Positions 19,999-29,452 of a stretch of DNA of 64,000 nt are shown here, piece after piece; within the stretch, counting starts at the first letter, position 1, and the number at the start of each line of letters is the position of its first letter. A program made the translations under genes and the position numbers. The stretch comes from Rhodococcus zopfii NBRC 100606 = JCM 9919. GTDB lineage: Bacteria; Actinomycetota; Actinomycetes; Mycobacteriales; Mycobacteriaceae. The notes under the pieces are model-generated. The model made no database searches and was not told the DNA's origin. It was given only the letters and a program-made list of their open reading frames with translations. The stretch lies in NCBI RefSeq assembly GCF_001895025.1, contig NZ_BCXI01000008.1, positions 62,001-126,000 of the forward strand, written 5' to 3'.

Positions 19999-21636
19999 AT
20001 GGCGGTGCCCGACGCACGGAAGCGTCGCCCCACGAGGCGGGCCGCGGCGTATCTCGTGGTCGTTGCGGTCCTGCTCGGGCTCGGTGCCGGTGTGGCGGGA
20101 GCCGTCCGCTCCTGGCAGGACCGGTGCGAAGTCGTCGACCGATACGCCCTCGCGGTGGCTCCCGGGATCGCGGACGCGGTCACCGACGTGCTCGCCCGTG
20201 CCGACACCGGATGCACGAGCTTCACCGTCTCGGTCGCCGAACCCGGCGACGTCACCGGCCTGCTCGGCACCGGCGAAGGGGCACCCGACCTGTGGATTCC
20301 GGATTCGGGCTCGTGGGCGACCCGCGCGTCGGCAATCGCGTCCGGTCCGGTGCAGACGATCCTCACCCCGATCGCGACCACGCCGGCGGTTCTGGTCGCC
20401 CGCGTCGGGCAGGTGCCCGAGGTGGCGACCTGGCGCGCCGCTCTCGCCCTGCCGAACCTGCGTCCGGGCAATCCGTTGCGCACCGGGATCGCGGCGTCCG
20501 CGATCCGCGCGGCACTGGCCGAAACCGAGGACGATGCCGTCGCGATCGGAACCGTCCGCACCGCGATGGCACCTCTCGCCCAACGCGAGAGCGACCGCGT
20601 CGACGAGCCGCCGGCCGGATCTGTGCTGTTCGACCTGATCGCGTCGGACGGGGGTGTCGGCGTCGGAACCGAGCAGCAACTGCAGGAGTACATCGCGAGC
20701 CACGCGCCCGAAACGGCAGCGCCCGGAACCGTCGCGCTCGAGGCCGTGGTGCCGGACAACGGAAGCATCCTGCTCGACTACTCCCTGGTGGTGACGTCCC
20801 CGGAGCCGGAGCGACACCGCGCGGCGACCGCTGCGGCGCGGGTGCTTGCGGATGTGTTCGCAACCCAGTGGGCGCGGGATGTCTTCGTCGAGCACGGATT
20901 CCGCGATCCGGCCGGTCACGCCCTGCCCGACGGTGCCGGACTCGGGGAGATCACCACGATGACCCTCACCGACGAGAGCATCGCCCAGGAGACGCTGCGA
21001 GCCTGGGCAGTGCTGGCTCTGCCGATCCGCACGCTGGTCGCCGTCGACGCCTCCGCCTCGATGAACACATCGGTCGGCGGATCCACCCTCCTGCAGCTCA
21101 CGGAACAGGCGGCGCGCTCCGGAACCGCGATGTTCCCGGGCAGCGTGCAGGCCGGTCTGTGGGTGTTCGCCGACGACCTCGGCGAGAACGGGCAGGACCA
21201 CCGCGAGGTACTGCCCATCCGGCGGCTCGACGCCACGGTGGGCGGGCACACGCAGCGGGAACTGATGAACTCGCTCAGCACGGCGGTGGGCTCGACGGCC
21301 GGCGACCGCAGCGCCGTCTACGACACGACTCTCGCGGCGTTCCGGCAGATGCAGGCCACGTACGATCCGCGCGCGATCAACAGCGTCATCGTCCTGACCG
21401 ACGGTGAGGACGACGAACCGGACGGCATCAGCGAGGAAGACCTGATCGCGACCCTCGAACGCGAGCAGAACCCGGCCCGGCCCGTCATCGTCGTCACGGT
21501 CGGCATCACGGCCGGTGCCGACGCGGAGGCGCTCGCGGCGATCTCCCACGCCACCGGCGGTACGAGCTACATCGCGCAGGAACCCGGCGACATCTCCGCG
21601 ATCTTCGTCAGTGCCCTCGCGGACCGGGCCGGTTAG
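19999..21636 (+). CDS. Exported substrate-binding and von Willebrand A domain protein
   Basis: 545 residues from ATG 19999. The N-terminus is basic then hydrophobic (RRAAAYLVVVAVLLGLGAGVAGAV), a signal anchor. Residues about 45-320 resemble a periplasmic binding protein (DLWIPDSGSWATR, then QWARDVFVEHGFRDP). Residues about 345-540 are a VWA domain with MIDAS motif DASASMNTS, a conserved threonine and later LTDGEDDEPDG. Similar secreted proteins are common in actinobacteria, without assigned function; the MIDAS suggests metal-dependent adhesion. The 3' end overlaps the convergent permease gene by 29 bp. Confidence 0.75.
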   Translation: MAVPDARKRRPTRRAAAYLVVVAVLLGLGAGVAGAVRSWQDRCEVVDRYALAVAPGIADAVTDVLARADTGCTSFTVSVAEPGDVTGLLGTGEGAPDLWIPDSGSWATRASAIASGPVQTILTPIATTPAVLVARVGQVPEVATWRAALALPNLRPGNPLRTGIAASAIRAALAETEDDAVAIGTVRTAMAPLAQRESDRVDEPPAGSVLFDLIASDGGVGVGTEQQLQEYIASHAPETAAPGTVALEAVVPDNGSILLDYSLVVTSPEPERHRAATAAARVLADVFATQWARDVFVEHGFRDPAGHALPDGAGLGEITTMTLTDESIAQETLRAWAVLALPIRTLVAVDASASMNTSVGGSTLLQLTEQAARSGTAMFPGSVQAGLWVFADDLGENGQDHREVLPIRRLDATVGGHTQRELMNSLSTAVGSTAGDRSAVYDTTLAAFRQMQATYDPRAINSVIVLTDGEDDEPDGISEEDLIATLEREQNPARPVIVVTVGITAGADAEALAAISHATGGTSYIAQEPGDISAIFVSALADRAG

Positions 21637-23014
21637 GGACCGGCCGGGTGCGCCGTTGCCACATCCATCCGATCGCGGCGATCACCAGGAACAGCACGAG
21701 CGTCGACAGCAGTTGGACGCGTGCGGTGTCGTCGAACAGCATCAGGACGATGAACATCCCGAGCAGGGCGAGCGTGACCCAGCTCAGGTAGGGGAACGCC
21801 CACATGCGGACCGTGAGGACGCCCTCGCGCTCGAAGCGGGGCCGCAGACGCAACTGTGCCACGACGATGAAGATCCAGATCGCGAGCAGTGCGGAGCCGA
21901 CCGCGTTGAGCAGGACCTCGAGCAGCGTCTCCGGGAGCAGCCAGTTCAGCAGCACGCTGACGAATCCGAAGAACACCGACAGCAGCACCGCGTTGCGCGG
22001 CACCCCCGTCCGGGATAGCCGGCCCAGGGCGGCGGGACCGTCACCGCCGCGGGACAGAGCGAACGCCATCCGCGACGTTCCGTAGACGTTCGCGTTGAAC
22101 GCCGACAGCAGCGCCACCACCACGACCAGTTCCATGAACCCGGACACGTACGGGATGCCCGCCATGTCGAGCACGGACACGAACGGCGAATCCTCGTTGC
22201 TGCCCGCGACGGTCCACGGCAGTACCAGCACCATGATCGCGATGGAACCCAGATAGAACAGGCTGATGCGCCAGACCACGGTGCGCACCGCGGTCGCGAT
22301 GGACCGTTCCGGGTCGCGGGATTCGGCGGCGGCGATGGTGACGATCTCGATGCCGCCGAACGCGAACGCGACCGCGAGCAGACCCGCGGCGATCCCGGCT
22401 ATACCGTTGGGCGCGAATCCGTCGCCGTCGCCGAGCAGATGTGTCAGCCCGACCGGTTCGGTCCCGGGCAGCAGGCCGAACACCAGCAGCACACCGATGA
22501 CGAGGAACCCGATGATCACCGCGACCTTCAGTGCGGCGAACCAGAATTCGAACTCGCCGAAGTTCGCGACCTTCGCGAGGTTGACGACAGCGAAGAACGT
22601 GACGAACACCAGGGCGACGACCCACTGCGGCACCCCGGGCATCCACGAGCTCACGATGCTCGAGGCGCCGGTGATCTCGACGCCGAGCACCATGATCAGC
22701 ATGAACCAATAGAGCCAGCCCATCACGAAGCCCGCCCACCCGCCGATGCCGATGCGCGCGTAGTGGGAGAACGAGCCGCTGGCGGGCAGTGCGGCACCCA
22801 TCTCGCCGAGCATCCGCATCACGAAGATGATCATGATGCCGGCGAGGACGTACGAGACGATCACCGCGGGACCGGCGGCGGCGATGCCGACACCGGACCC
22901 CAGGAACAGTCCCGCGCCGATCGCCGAACCGAGCCCCATCATCGTCAGGTGCCGGACCTTCAGGCCGGTACCGAGATCCTCGATGTCCGTTCGCGATCGA
23001 CCGGCTTCCGTCAC
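21608..23014 (-). CDS. Amino-acid permease, APC/AAT family
   Basis: 468 residues from GTG 23014. Twelve hydrophobic helices can be traced. Helix 1 contains the unwound substrate-binding motif GLGSAIGAGLFLGSG, and helices 2-3 carry GEMGAALPASGSFSHYAR, the family signature. The sequence places it near AnsP/CycA/GabP-like proton symporters. A final hydrophobic segment is followed by an Arg/Pro-rich tail. Substrate is not predictable with confidence. It is isolated on the minus strand downstream of dapD. Confidence 0.88.
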   Translation of the reverse strand: MTEAGRSRTDIEDLGTGLKVRHLTMMGLGSAIGAGLFLGSGVGIAAAGPAVIVSYVLAGIMIIFVMRMLGEMGAALPASGSFSHYARIGIGGWAGFVMGWLYWFMLIMVLGVEITGASSIVSSWMPGVPQWVVALVFVTFFAVVNLAKVANFGEFEFWFAALKVAVIIGFLVIGVLLVFGLLPGTEPVGLTHLLGDGDGFAPNGIAGIAAGLLAVAFAFGGIEIVTIAAAESRDPERSIATAVRTVVWRISLFYLGSIAIMVLVLPWTVAGSNEDSPFVSVLDMAGIPYVSGFMELVVVVALLSAFNANVYGTSRMAFALSRGGDGPAALGRLSRTGVPRNAVLLSVFFGFVSVLLNWLLPETLLEVLLNAVGSALLAIWIFIVVAQLRLRPRFEREGVLTVRMWAFPYLSWVTLALLGMFIVLMLFDDTARVQLLSTLVLFLVIAAIGWMWQRRTRPVPNRPGPRGH

Positions 23015-23039
23015 GGTTCTACTCGACGATGGGTGCGAA

Positions 23040-23993
23040 TCAGTCGTTGGCGTGCAGGGCAGCGTTCAGCTCGACTCCGGTGCCCTTGTTGGGGACGACC
23101 TCGACCGCACCGCTGACCGAGTTGCGGCGCAGCAGCAGGTTCGACGCGCCACTGAGGTCCTTGGCCTTGATAACGGTGCCGTCCGGGCCGGTGACCTTGG
23201 TGCCTGCGGTGACGTACAGCCCGGCCTCGACGATGCAGTCGTCGCCGAGCGAGATGCCGACACCGGCATTGGCGCCGAGCAGGCAGCGCTTGCCGACCGA
23301 GATGACTTCCTTGCCGCCGCCGGAGAGCGTGCCCATGATCGACGCGCCGCCGCCGACGTCGGAGCCGTCGTCGACGACCACCCCGGCCGAGATCCGGCCC
23401 TCCACCATCGAGCTGCCGAGCGTGCCGGCGTTGAAGTTCACGAAGCCCTCGTGCATGACGGTGGTGCCGGGCGCGAGGTGCGCACCGAGGCGCACGCGGT
23501 CGGCATCGGCGATGCGCACACCGGACGGCACGACGTAGTCCACCATGCGGGGGAACTTGTCGACCCCGAACACGGTGACGTGACCGCGGATGCGCAGACG
23601 GGAGCGGACGATCTCGAAGTTCTCGACGGCGCACGGGCCGAAGTTCGTCCACACGACGTTGGCGAGGAGACCGAAGATGCCGTCCATGTTCTGCCCGTGG
23701 GGCTGAACCAGGCGGTGCGAGAGCAGATGCAGGCGCAGGTACGCGTCGTGGGCGTCGACCGGAGCCCGGGAGAGGTCCGCGATCGTGGTGCGCACCACGA
23801 CCTGGGTGACCTCGCGGGCCTCGTCGGTGCCGACCAGCAGCGCAAGGTCCGACGGGATGTCGGTTCCTTCGAGTCGCTGCGTGCCCGTCTCGCCGTATTC
23901 ACCCAGCGTGGGGGCCGGGTACCAGGTGTCGAGGACGGTGCCGTCCGCCGCGATGTTCGCGATGCCTACTGCTGATGCTCCCTGTGCACTCAC
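23040..23993 (-). CDS. dapD: Tetrahydrodipicolinate N-succinyltransferase DapD
   Basis: 317 residues from GTG 23993, exactly the M. tuberculosis DapD length. The C-terminal half is a left-handed beta-helix with hexapeptide-repeat rhythm ([53 protein letters not shown]). It succinylates tetrahydrodipicolinate from succinyl-CoA, the first branch step toward meso-DAP and lysine. It is divergent from dapE with 76 bp between starts, so the two probably share a promoter region. Confidence 0.95.
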   Translation of the reverse strand: MSAQGASAVGIANIAADGTVLDTWYPAPTLGEYGETGTQRLEGTDIPSDLALLVGTDEAREVTQVVVRTTIADLSRAPVDAHDAYLRLHLLSHRLVQPHGQNMDGIFGLLANVVWTNFGPCAVENFEIVRSRLRIRGHVTVFGVDKFPRMVDYVVPSGVRIADADRVRLGAHLAPGTTVMHEGFVNFNAGTLGSSMVEGRISAGVVVDDGSDVGGGASIMGTLSGGGKEVISVGKRCLLGANAGVGISLGDDCIVEAGLYVTAGTKVTGPDGTVIKAKDLSGASNLLLRRNSVSGAVEVVPNKGTGVELNAALHAND

Positions 23994-24069
23994 GGTCGAG
24001 AAGATTACGCGAGGGCATCGTCCTGCTGCGCCTGCCCTGTGAAAATCAGGCGTTCCGTATCGTGCATCT

Positions 24070-25146
24070 ATGCCCGTACCGCGTCTGAACCTGCACGCCG
24101 ATCCCGTCGAGTTGACCGCTGCCCTGGTGGACATTCCCAGCGTGTCGCAGGACGAGGCGGTGATCGCCGACGCGGTCGAGACCGCTCTGCGCGAGCAGAC
24201 CGCCGGGTTCGAGGTGGTGCGCTGCGGCAACGCGGTGCTCGCCCGCACGAATCGCGGTCTGGGCAGCCGCGTCATGCTCGCCGGGCACCTGGACACCGTG
24301 CCCATCGCCGACAACGTCCCGTCCCGCCGCGACGGTGATCTGCTGTGGGGCTGCGGCACCGTCGACATGAAATCGGGCGACGCGGTGTTCCTGCATCTGG
24401 CGGCGACGGTCACGGACCCCGCGCACGACCTGACGCTCGTCTTCTACGACTGCGAGGAGATCGCGGCGCAGTTCAACGGCCTCGGCCGGATCGAGAAGGA
24501 ACTGCCGGACTGGCTGGCTGCGGACGTCGCGATCCTCGGTGAGCCGACGGCCGGCCAGATCGAGGCGGGTTGCCAGGGCACGCTGCGGGTACGGCTGACC
24601 ACGTCCGGGGTGCGGGCGCACTCGGCCCGGTCATGGCTGGGGGACAACGCGATCCACCGGCTCGCCCCGGTGCTCGAGCGGCTGTCGCGGTACGCCGCGC
24701 GGTCGGTGGACATCGACGGTTGCGTGTACCGGGAAGGGTTGTCGGCGGTGCGCGTCACCGGCGGTGTCGCCGGGAACGTCGTGCCCGACGCCGCCGACGT
24801 CGACGTGAACTTCCGGTTCGCGCCGGATCGCACGGTCGAACAGGCGCTCGCTCACGTGCGGGAGGTGTTCGACGGTCTCGACGTCACGCTCGAACTGACC
24901 GACGCCTCGCCCGGTGCGCTGCCCGGCCTGTCGGATCCGGCGGCGGCCGCGCTGGTCGAGGCCGCCGGCGGCCGGTTCCGCGCCAAATACGGCTGGACCG
25001 ACGTCTCGCGGTTCGCTGCGTTGGGCATTCCCGCCGTGAACTACGGGCCGGGCGACCCGAATCTCGCGCACAAGCGTGACGAACATGTCCCGGTCCAGCA
25101 GATCACCGATGTGGCCGCGGTGCTGCGCGCCTACCTGTCCCGATAG
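24070..25146 (+). CDS. dapE: Succinyl-diaminopimelate desuccinylase DapE
   Basis: 358 residues from ATG 24070. M20 zinc peptidase fold with the expected ligands: [17 protein letters not shown], catalytic Glu pair in [14 protein letters not shown] and C-terminal AHKRDEHV. The lid/dimerisation domain lies at about 170-280. It hydrolyses N-succinyl-LL-DAP to LL-DAP and succinate. Divergent from dapD and about 10 bp upstream of two LOG-family genes. Confidence 0.93.
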   Translation: MPVPRLNLHADPVELTAALVDIPSVSQDEAVIADAVETALREQTAGFEVVRCGNAVLARTNRGLGSRVMLAGHLDTVPIADNVPSRRDGDLLWGCGTVDMKSGDAVFLHLAATVTDPAHDLTLVFYDCEEIAAQFNGLGRIEKELPDWLAADVAILGEPTAGQIEAGCQGTLRVRLTTSGVRAHSARSWLGDNAIHRLAPVLERLSRYAARSVDIDGCVYREGLSAVRVTGGVAGNVVPDAADVDVNFRFAPDRTVEQALAHVREVFDGLDVTLELTDASPGALPGLSDPAAAALVEAAGGRFRAKYGWTDVSRFAALGIPAVNYGPGDPNLAHKRDEHVPVQQITDVAAVLRAYLSR

Positions 25147-25156
25147 CGTGGCCCCC

Positions 25157-25960
25157 ATGTCAGGCGACTCCGAATCCGAGCGGCGGAAGTCCCGCGCCAA
25201 GATCGTTCAACGCGGACCCGTGCAGTTGCGCGGTGATCGCGCGGTCGAGACCACCACGATGGACCAGCGTCTGCTGGACCGTCGCGGACCGACCGACTGG
25301 GTGCACACGGATCCGTGGCGGGTGCTGCGCATCCAGAGCGAATTCATCGAAGGATTCGGGTCGCTCGCCGAGGTGCCGCGCGCGGTCGCGGTATTCGGGT
25401 CGGCGCGCACGCCGGAGGACCATCCCGAGTACGCGCTGGGGCGGAAGCTCGGCGCGGCGCTGGTCGAGGCGGGATATGCGGTCGTCACCGGTGGTGGTCC
25501 GGGTGCGATGGAGGCCGCGAACCGCGGTGCCAGCGAATCCGGCGGGTTCTCGATCGGTCTCGGTATCGAGCTGCCGTTCGAGCAGGCCCTCAACGAATGG
25601 GTCGATCTGGGCCTGAACTTCCGGTACTTCTTCGCCCGCAAGACCATGTTCGTCAAGTACTCGCAGGCGTTCATCTGCCTTCCCGGCGGGTTCGGGACGC
25701 TCGACGAGCTGTTCGAGGCGGTGACCCTCGTGCAAACCCACAAGATCACCCGGTTCCCGATCGTCCTGCTCGGCTCCGGCTACTGGTCGGGACTGCTCGA
25801 CTGGATCCGCGACGTCATGGTGCACGACGGCAAGATCTCGCCCGGCGACCTGGATCTGCTGTCGGTCACCGACAGCGTCGAGGAGGCGGTGCGCATCGTC
25901 GTCGAGGCTCACCGCGGGGACGAGGCGGAGTCGGTGTACGAGGAGAACGTCTCGTGGTGA
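25157..25960 (+). CDS. LOG-family Rossmann protein (TIGR00730), long form
   Basis: 267 residues from ATG 25157. Core LOG motif is split as GGGPGAMEAANRGASESGG and PGGFGTLDELFEAVTL; the LOG consensus is PGGxGTxxE. An N-terminal 70-residue extension (ESERRKSRAKIVQRG...) distinguishes it from the adjacent short paralogue. LOG proteins remove ribose 5'-phosphate from nucleotides and release cytokinin-type or purine bases; some members are pyrimidine/purine nucleotide monophosphate nucleosidases. The physiological substrate is unknown. Confidence 0.85.
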   Translation: MSGDSESERRKSRAKIVQRGPVQLRGDRAVETTTMDQRLLDRRGPTDWVHTDPWRVLRIQSEFIEGFGSLAEVPRAVAVFGSARTPEDHPEYALGRKLGAALVEAGYAVVTGGGPGAMEAANRGASESGGFSIGLGIELPFEQALNEWVDLGLNFRYFFARKTMFVKYSQAFICLPGGFGTLDELFEAVTLVQTHKITRFPIVLLGSGYWSGLLDWIRDVMVHDGKISPGDLDLLSVTDSVEEAVRIVVEAHRGDEAESVYEENVSW

Positions 25961-26520
25961 GCGGGGCGCCGATCGCGCTGTCGGTATGCGTGTACTGCGC
26001 GTCCGGACCCGTCGACGAGCAGTACCTGGAGCTGGCCGCGGCCGTGGGGACCGAGATCGGCCGGCGCGGCTGGCAGCTCGTGTCCGGCGGCGGCAACGTG
26101 TCGATGATGGGCGCGGTCGCCGAGGCCGCCCGTGAGGCCGGTGCACACACCGTCGGGGTGATCCCGAAGGCGCTGGTGCATCGCGAGGTCGCCGACATCG
26201 ACGCGGACGAGCTGATCGTCACCGAGACCATGCGTGAACGCAAACAGGTGATGGAGGATCGGGCGCACGCGTTCATCGCGTTGCCCGGCGGGATCGGCAC
26301 CCTCGAGGAACTGTTCGAGACGTGGACGGCCGGATACCTGGGCATGCACGACAAGCCGGTGGTGCTGCTCGATCCGGTGGGACACTACACGGGACTGCTC
26401 GAGTGGCTCCGATCGATGGTCGGCACCGGATTCGTCGCACAGCGCGCACTCGACGGGCTGCAGGTCACGGCGGATGTTGCGGAGGCTCTGGATCGCTGCG
26501 CGGCCGGTGTTGTGAGTTAG
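25954..26520 (+). CDS. LOG-family nucleotide 5'-monophosphate phosphoribohydrolase, short form
   Basis: 188 residues, GTG 25954 (AGGAGA seven bases upstream) or GTG 25957; both overlap the end of the preceding LOG gene. GGGNVSMMGAVAEAAREAGA and PGGIGTLEELFETWT are the two catalytic/ribose-binding motifs, and the length matches Rv1205 of M. tuberculosis, where accumulation of cytokinins and aldehydes affects nitric-oxide sensitivity when it is not degraded by the proteasome. It is translationally coupled to its long paralogue. Confidence 0.9.
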   Translation: MVSGAPIALSVCVYCASGPVDEQYLELAAAVGTEIGRRGWQLVSGGGNVSMMGAVAEAAREAGAHTVGVIPKALVHREVADIDADELIVTETMRERKQVMEDRAHAFIALPGGIGTLEELFETWTAGYLGMHDKPVVLLDPVGHYTGLLEWLRSMVGTGFVAQRALDGLQVTADVAEALDRCAAGVVS

Positions 26521-26610
26521 CGCACCTTCGCCCCTCGCCAGCGTGCTTACTCTCAAGTAGGTTGGGTGGCCGACGCTGCCCTTCGACGCCTGTGCGGCCC
26601 CTCCGAGAGG

Positions 26611-28410
26611 ATGTCAGTGACCACCGAGCACAAATCGACGATCTCCCTGCTGGGCCTTGCCGGCCAGCTTCCGGCGATGCTGCCGGACCTGCCCAGCTTG
26701 CTACGCGGTGCGCTGGGCCTGACCCGACGTCCCGACGCCCGAGAATCGATCGGTCTGGTCTTCCAGCGCGTCGCCGACCGCCGGCCGGACCGGCCGTTCC
26801 TGCGGTTCGAAGGCGACACGCTCAGCTACGGAGACGCCAACGCCCAGGTCAACCGCTACGCAAGCGTCCTGGCGCAGCGAGGAGTGCAGACCGGCGACGT
26901 CGTCGGCATCCTCATGCAGAACCGGCCCGAGGCCCTGCTGATAACACTCGCCGCCGTCAAACTCGGTGCCGCCGCGGGCATGCTCAACCACCACCAGCGC
27001 GGCGACGTCCTCGCCCACAGCCTCGGCCTCCTCGACAGTCGGGTGCTCGTGGTCGGCGAGGAATGCGAGGACGCCGTGTCTTCGATCGACTCGGCATCCC
27101 TCGGCACGTCCCCGCACGCCGTCGACGTGCTGCGGGTCGGCGAACTCGACGCCCTGGCTGTCGGCGCCGACGCCGCGAATCCCGCGGTCACCGAGCGTCT
27201 GCAGGCGCACCACATCGCGTACTACATCTTCACCTCCGGCACGACCGGCCTGCCCAAGGCCAGCCGGATGAGCCACTTCCGCTGGCTCAAATCGATGTCC
27301 GGTCTCGGCAGCCTCGGCGTCCGGTTGCGCCGCGACGACACCCTGTACTGCTGCCTGCCGCTGTACCACAACAACGCCCTGACGGTCGCGCTGTCGTCGG
27401 TCCTCGCGTCCGGTGCGACGCTCGCGCTCGGCCGTAAGTTCTCGGCCTCCGGGTTCTGGGCGGACGCGAAACGCAACGGCTCGACCGCGTTCATCTACAT
27501 CGGCGAAATCTGCCGCTACCTGCTCAACCAGCCGCCCCGCCCCGACGACCGCGACAACGACATCCGGCTCGTCGTCGGCAACGGGCTGCGCCCCGAACTG
27601 TGGAACGAGTTCACCGAACGGTTCGGGATCGACCGGGTCGCCGAATTCTACGGCGCCAGCGAATGCAACATCGCCTTCATCAACGCCCTCAACCAGACGC
27701 ACACCGCGGGGGTGTGCCCGCTGCCGTACGCCGTCGTCGACTACGACCACGACACCGGCAAGGCCCGCCGCGGCCGGGACGGCCGACTCCGCCGTGTCGG
27801 CAACGGCGAGGTGGGGCTGCTGCTCGCGAAGGTCACCGACCGGGCACCGTTCGACGGCTACACCGATCCCGACGCCACCGAAGCCAAACTGGTCCGTAAC
27901 GGATTCGCCGACGGCGACACCTGGTTCGACACCGGCGATCTCGTGCGCAGTCAGGGCTTCATGCACGTCGCGTTCGTCGACCGCCTCGGCGACACCTTCC
28001 GGTGGAAGGGCGAGAACGTCGCGACCACCGAGGTCGAAGCCGCGGTCTCCGGGCACGTCGCGATCTCCCAGGCCGTCGTCTACGGCGTCGAGGTCCCCGG
28101 CACCGACGGCCGGGCCGGAATGGCCGCCGTGACGTTGCATCCCGGCGCCGAATTCGACGGCGGGCGGCTCGCCGACGAGCTGTTCGCCTCGCTGCCGGCG
28201 TACGCGGTGCCGCTGTTCGTGCGGATCGTCGACGAGCTCGAGCACACCAGCACGTTCAAGAGCCGCAAGGTGGATCTGCGCGACGAAGGATTCAGCAAGA
28301 CCGGAGACGACCCGCTGTACGTCCTCGAAGGGCGGTCCGGGGGATACCGGCGCGCCTACGACGGGTACACCGAGGCCGTCGCGCGAGGAGAGCTGCCTTC
28401 CTCGCGCTGA
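26611..28410 (+). CDS. fadD6: Long-chain/very-long-chain acyl-CoA synthetase FadD6
   Basis: 599 residues from ATG 26611. GTG 26617 is at better distance (six bases) from GAGAGG and may be the real start. AMP-binding P-loop FTSGTTGLPKA, FATP-type motif IGEICRYLLNQPP, adenosine-site DGDTWFDTGDL, and LGDTFRWKGENVATTEVE, a hallmark of the FATP/very-long-chain subfamily. It activates long-chain fatty acids to acyl-CoA. Position between the LOG gene and folP2 is identical to mycobacterial fadD6. Confidence 0.93.
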   Translation: MSVTTEHKSTISLLGLAGQLPAMLPDLPSLLRGALGLTRRPDARESIGLVFQRVADRRPDRPFLRFEGDTLSYGDANAQVNRYASVLAQRGVQTGDVVGILMQNRPEALLITLAAVKLGAAAGMLNHHQRGDVLAHSLGLLDSRVLVVGEECEDAVSSIDSASLGTSPHAVDVLRVGELDALAVGADAANPAVTERLQAHHIAYYIFTSGTTGLPKASRMSHFRWLKSMSGLGSLGVRLRRDDTLYCCLPLYHNNALTVALSSVLASGATLALGRKFSASGFWADAKRNGSTAFIYIGEICRYLLNQPPRPDDRDNDIRLVVGNGLRPELWNEFTERFGIDRVAEFYGASECNIAFINALNQTHTAGVCPLPYAVVDYDHDTGKARRGRDGRLRRVGNGEVGLLLAKVTDRAPFDGYTDPDATEAKLVRNGFADGDTWFDTGDLVRSQGFMHVAFVDRLGDTFRWKGENVATTEVEAAVSGHVAISQAVVYGVEVPGTDGRAGMAAVTLHPGAEFDGGRLADELFASLPAYAVPLFVRIVDELEHTSTFKSRKVDLRDEGFSKTGDDPLYVLEGRSGGYRRAYDGYTEAVARGELPSSR

Positions 28411-28498
28411 CGCCGGACGCGGCGCGGGCACAGCCGGTTCGCGCCGCGGCGGCCGGTCCTCGGCTCCGTGCGTTTCCGGTGCGTGCCAGGATGGGGTC

Positions 28499-29452
28499 AT
28501 GATCGGCCCTGCCACCTCCGGTGACACTCGTCCCGTCTCCCAGCGCACCCGCCCGGCATCCGCCGCCCCCGCGCAGTCGCCGGTGGGCCCGCTGCCGACG
28601 CTCTGTGGCCGGCCCGTGGCGACCGATCGGGCACTGGTGATGGCCATCGTCAATCGCACCCCGGACTCGTTCTACGACCGTGGTGCCACGTTCACCGACG
28701 AGGCGGCACTGGCCGCGGTCGACCGCGCAGTCGCCGAGGGCGCGGACCTCGTCGACATCGGCGGGGTCAAGGCAGGACCGGGCGAGGTCGTCGACACCGC
28801 GGAGGAGATCCGGCGTGTGGTGCCGTTCGTCGCCGCGATCCGGGCGCGCTACCCCGAGGTGATCATCAGCATCGACACATGGCGCGCGGACGTGGCCCGG
28901 CGCGCGGTCGCCGAAGGCGCAGACCTGATCAACGACACGTGGGCGGGCGCCGACCCGGGCCTCGTCGCGGTCGCCGCCGAGCTCGGTGCCGGCATCGTCT
29001 GCTCGCACACCGGCGGCGCGGTGCCGCGGACGCGTCCACACCGCGTGCGCTATCCCGACGTCGTCGGGCAGGTGACCAGCGAGGTGGTTGCCGCGGCCGA
29101 GAACGCTGCCCGGACCGGTGTCGCGGCGGACTCGATCCTCATCGATCCGACCCATGATTTCGGAAAGAACACCTATCACGGGCTCGAGTTGTTGCGGCAC
29201 GTGGACGTTCTCGTGAATACCGGGTGGCCGGTGCTGATGGCGCTGAGCAACAAGGACTTCGTCGGGGAGACTCTGGGGGTGGAACTCGCCGACCGGTTGG
29301 AGGGCACCTTGGCAGCGACAGCATTGGCCGCCGCGGCAGGCGCGCGGATGTTTCGAGTTCACGAGGTCGCAGCGACCCGCCGGGTCGTCGACATGGTCGC
29401 CGCGATCGCGGGCACCCGCCCCCCGGCCCGTACGACCCGGGGCCTGGCATGA
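28499..29452 (+). CDS. folP2: Dihydropteroate synthase homologue FolP2
   Basis: 317 residues from ATG 28499. TIM-barrel DHPS fold with MAIVNRTPDSFYDRG, ADLVDIGGVKAGPGE, SIDTWRADVA and DPTHDFGKNTYHGL. Compared with true DHPS, the pterin and sulfonamide loops differ (SHTGG instead of the usual MH-containing loop). In mycobacteria FolP2 does not complement DHPS loss and FolP1 makes folate, so a non-folate role is likely. The stop overlaps the gpgS start (ATGA), suggesting a link to glucosylglycerate/methylglucose polysaccharide synthesis. Confidence 0.9.
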   Translation: MIGPATSGDTRPVSQRTRPASAAPAQSPVGPLPTLCGRPVATDRALVMAIVNRTPDSFYDRGATFTDEAALAAVDRAVAEGADLVDIGGVKAGPGEVVDTAEEIRRVVPFVAAIRARYPEVIISIDTWRADVARRAVAEGADLINDTWAGADPGLVAVAAELGAGIVCSHTGGAVPRTRPHRVRYPDVVGQVTSEVVAAAENAARTGVAADSILIDPTHDFGKNTYHGLELLRHVDVLVNTGWPVLMALSNKDFVGETLGVELADRLEGTLAATALAAAAGARMFRVHEVAATRRVVDMVAAIAGTRPPARTTRGLA

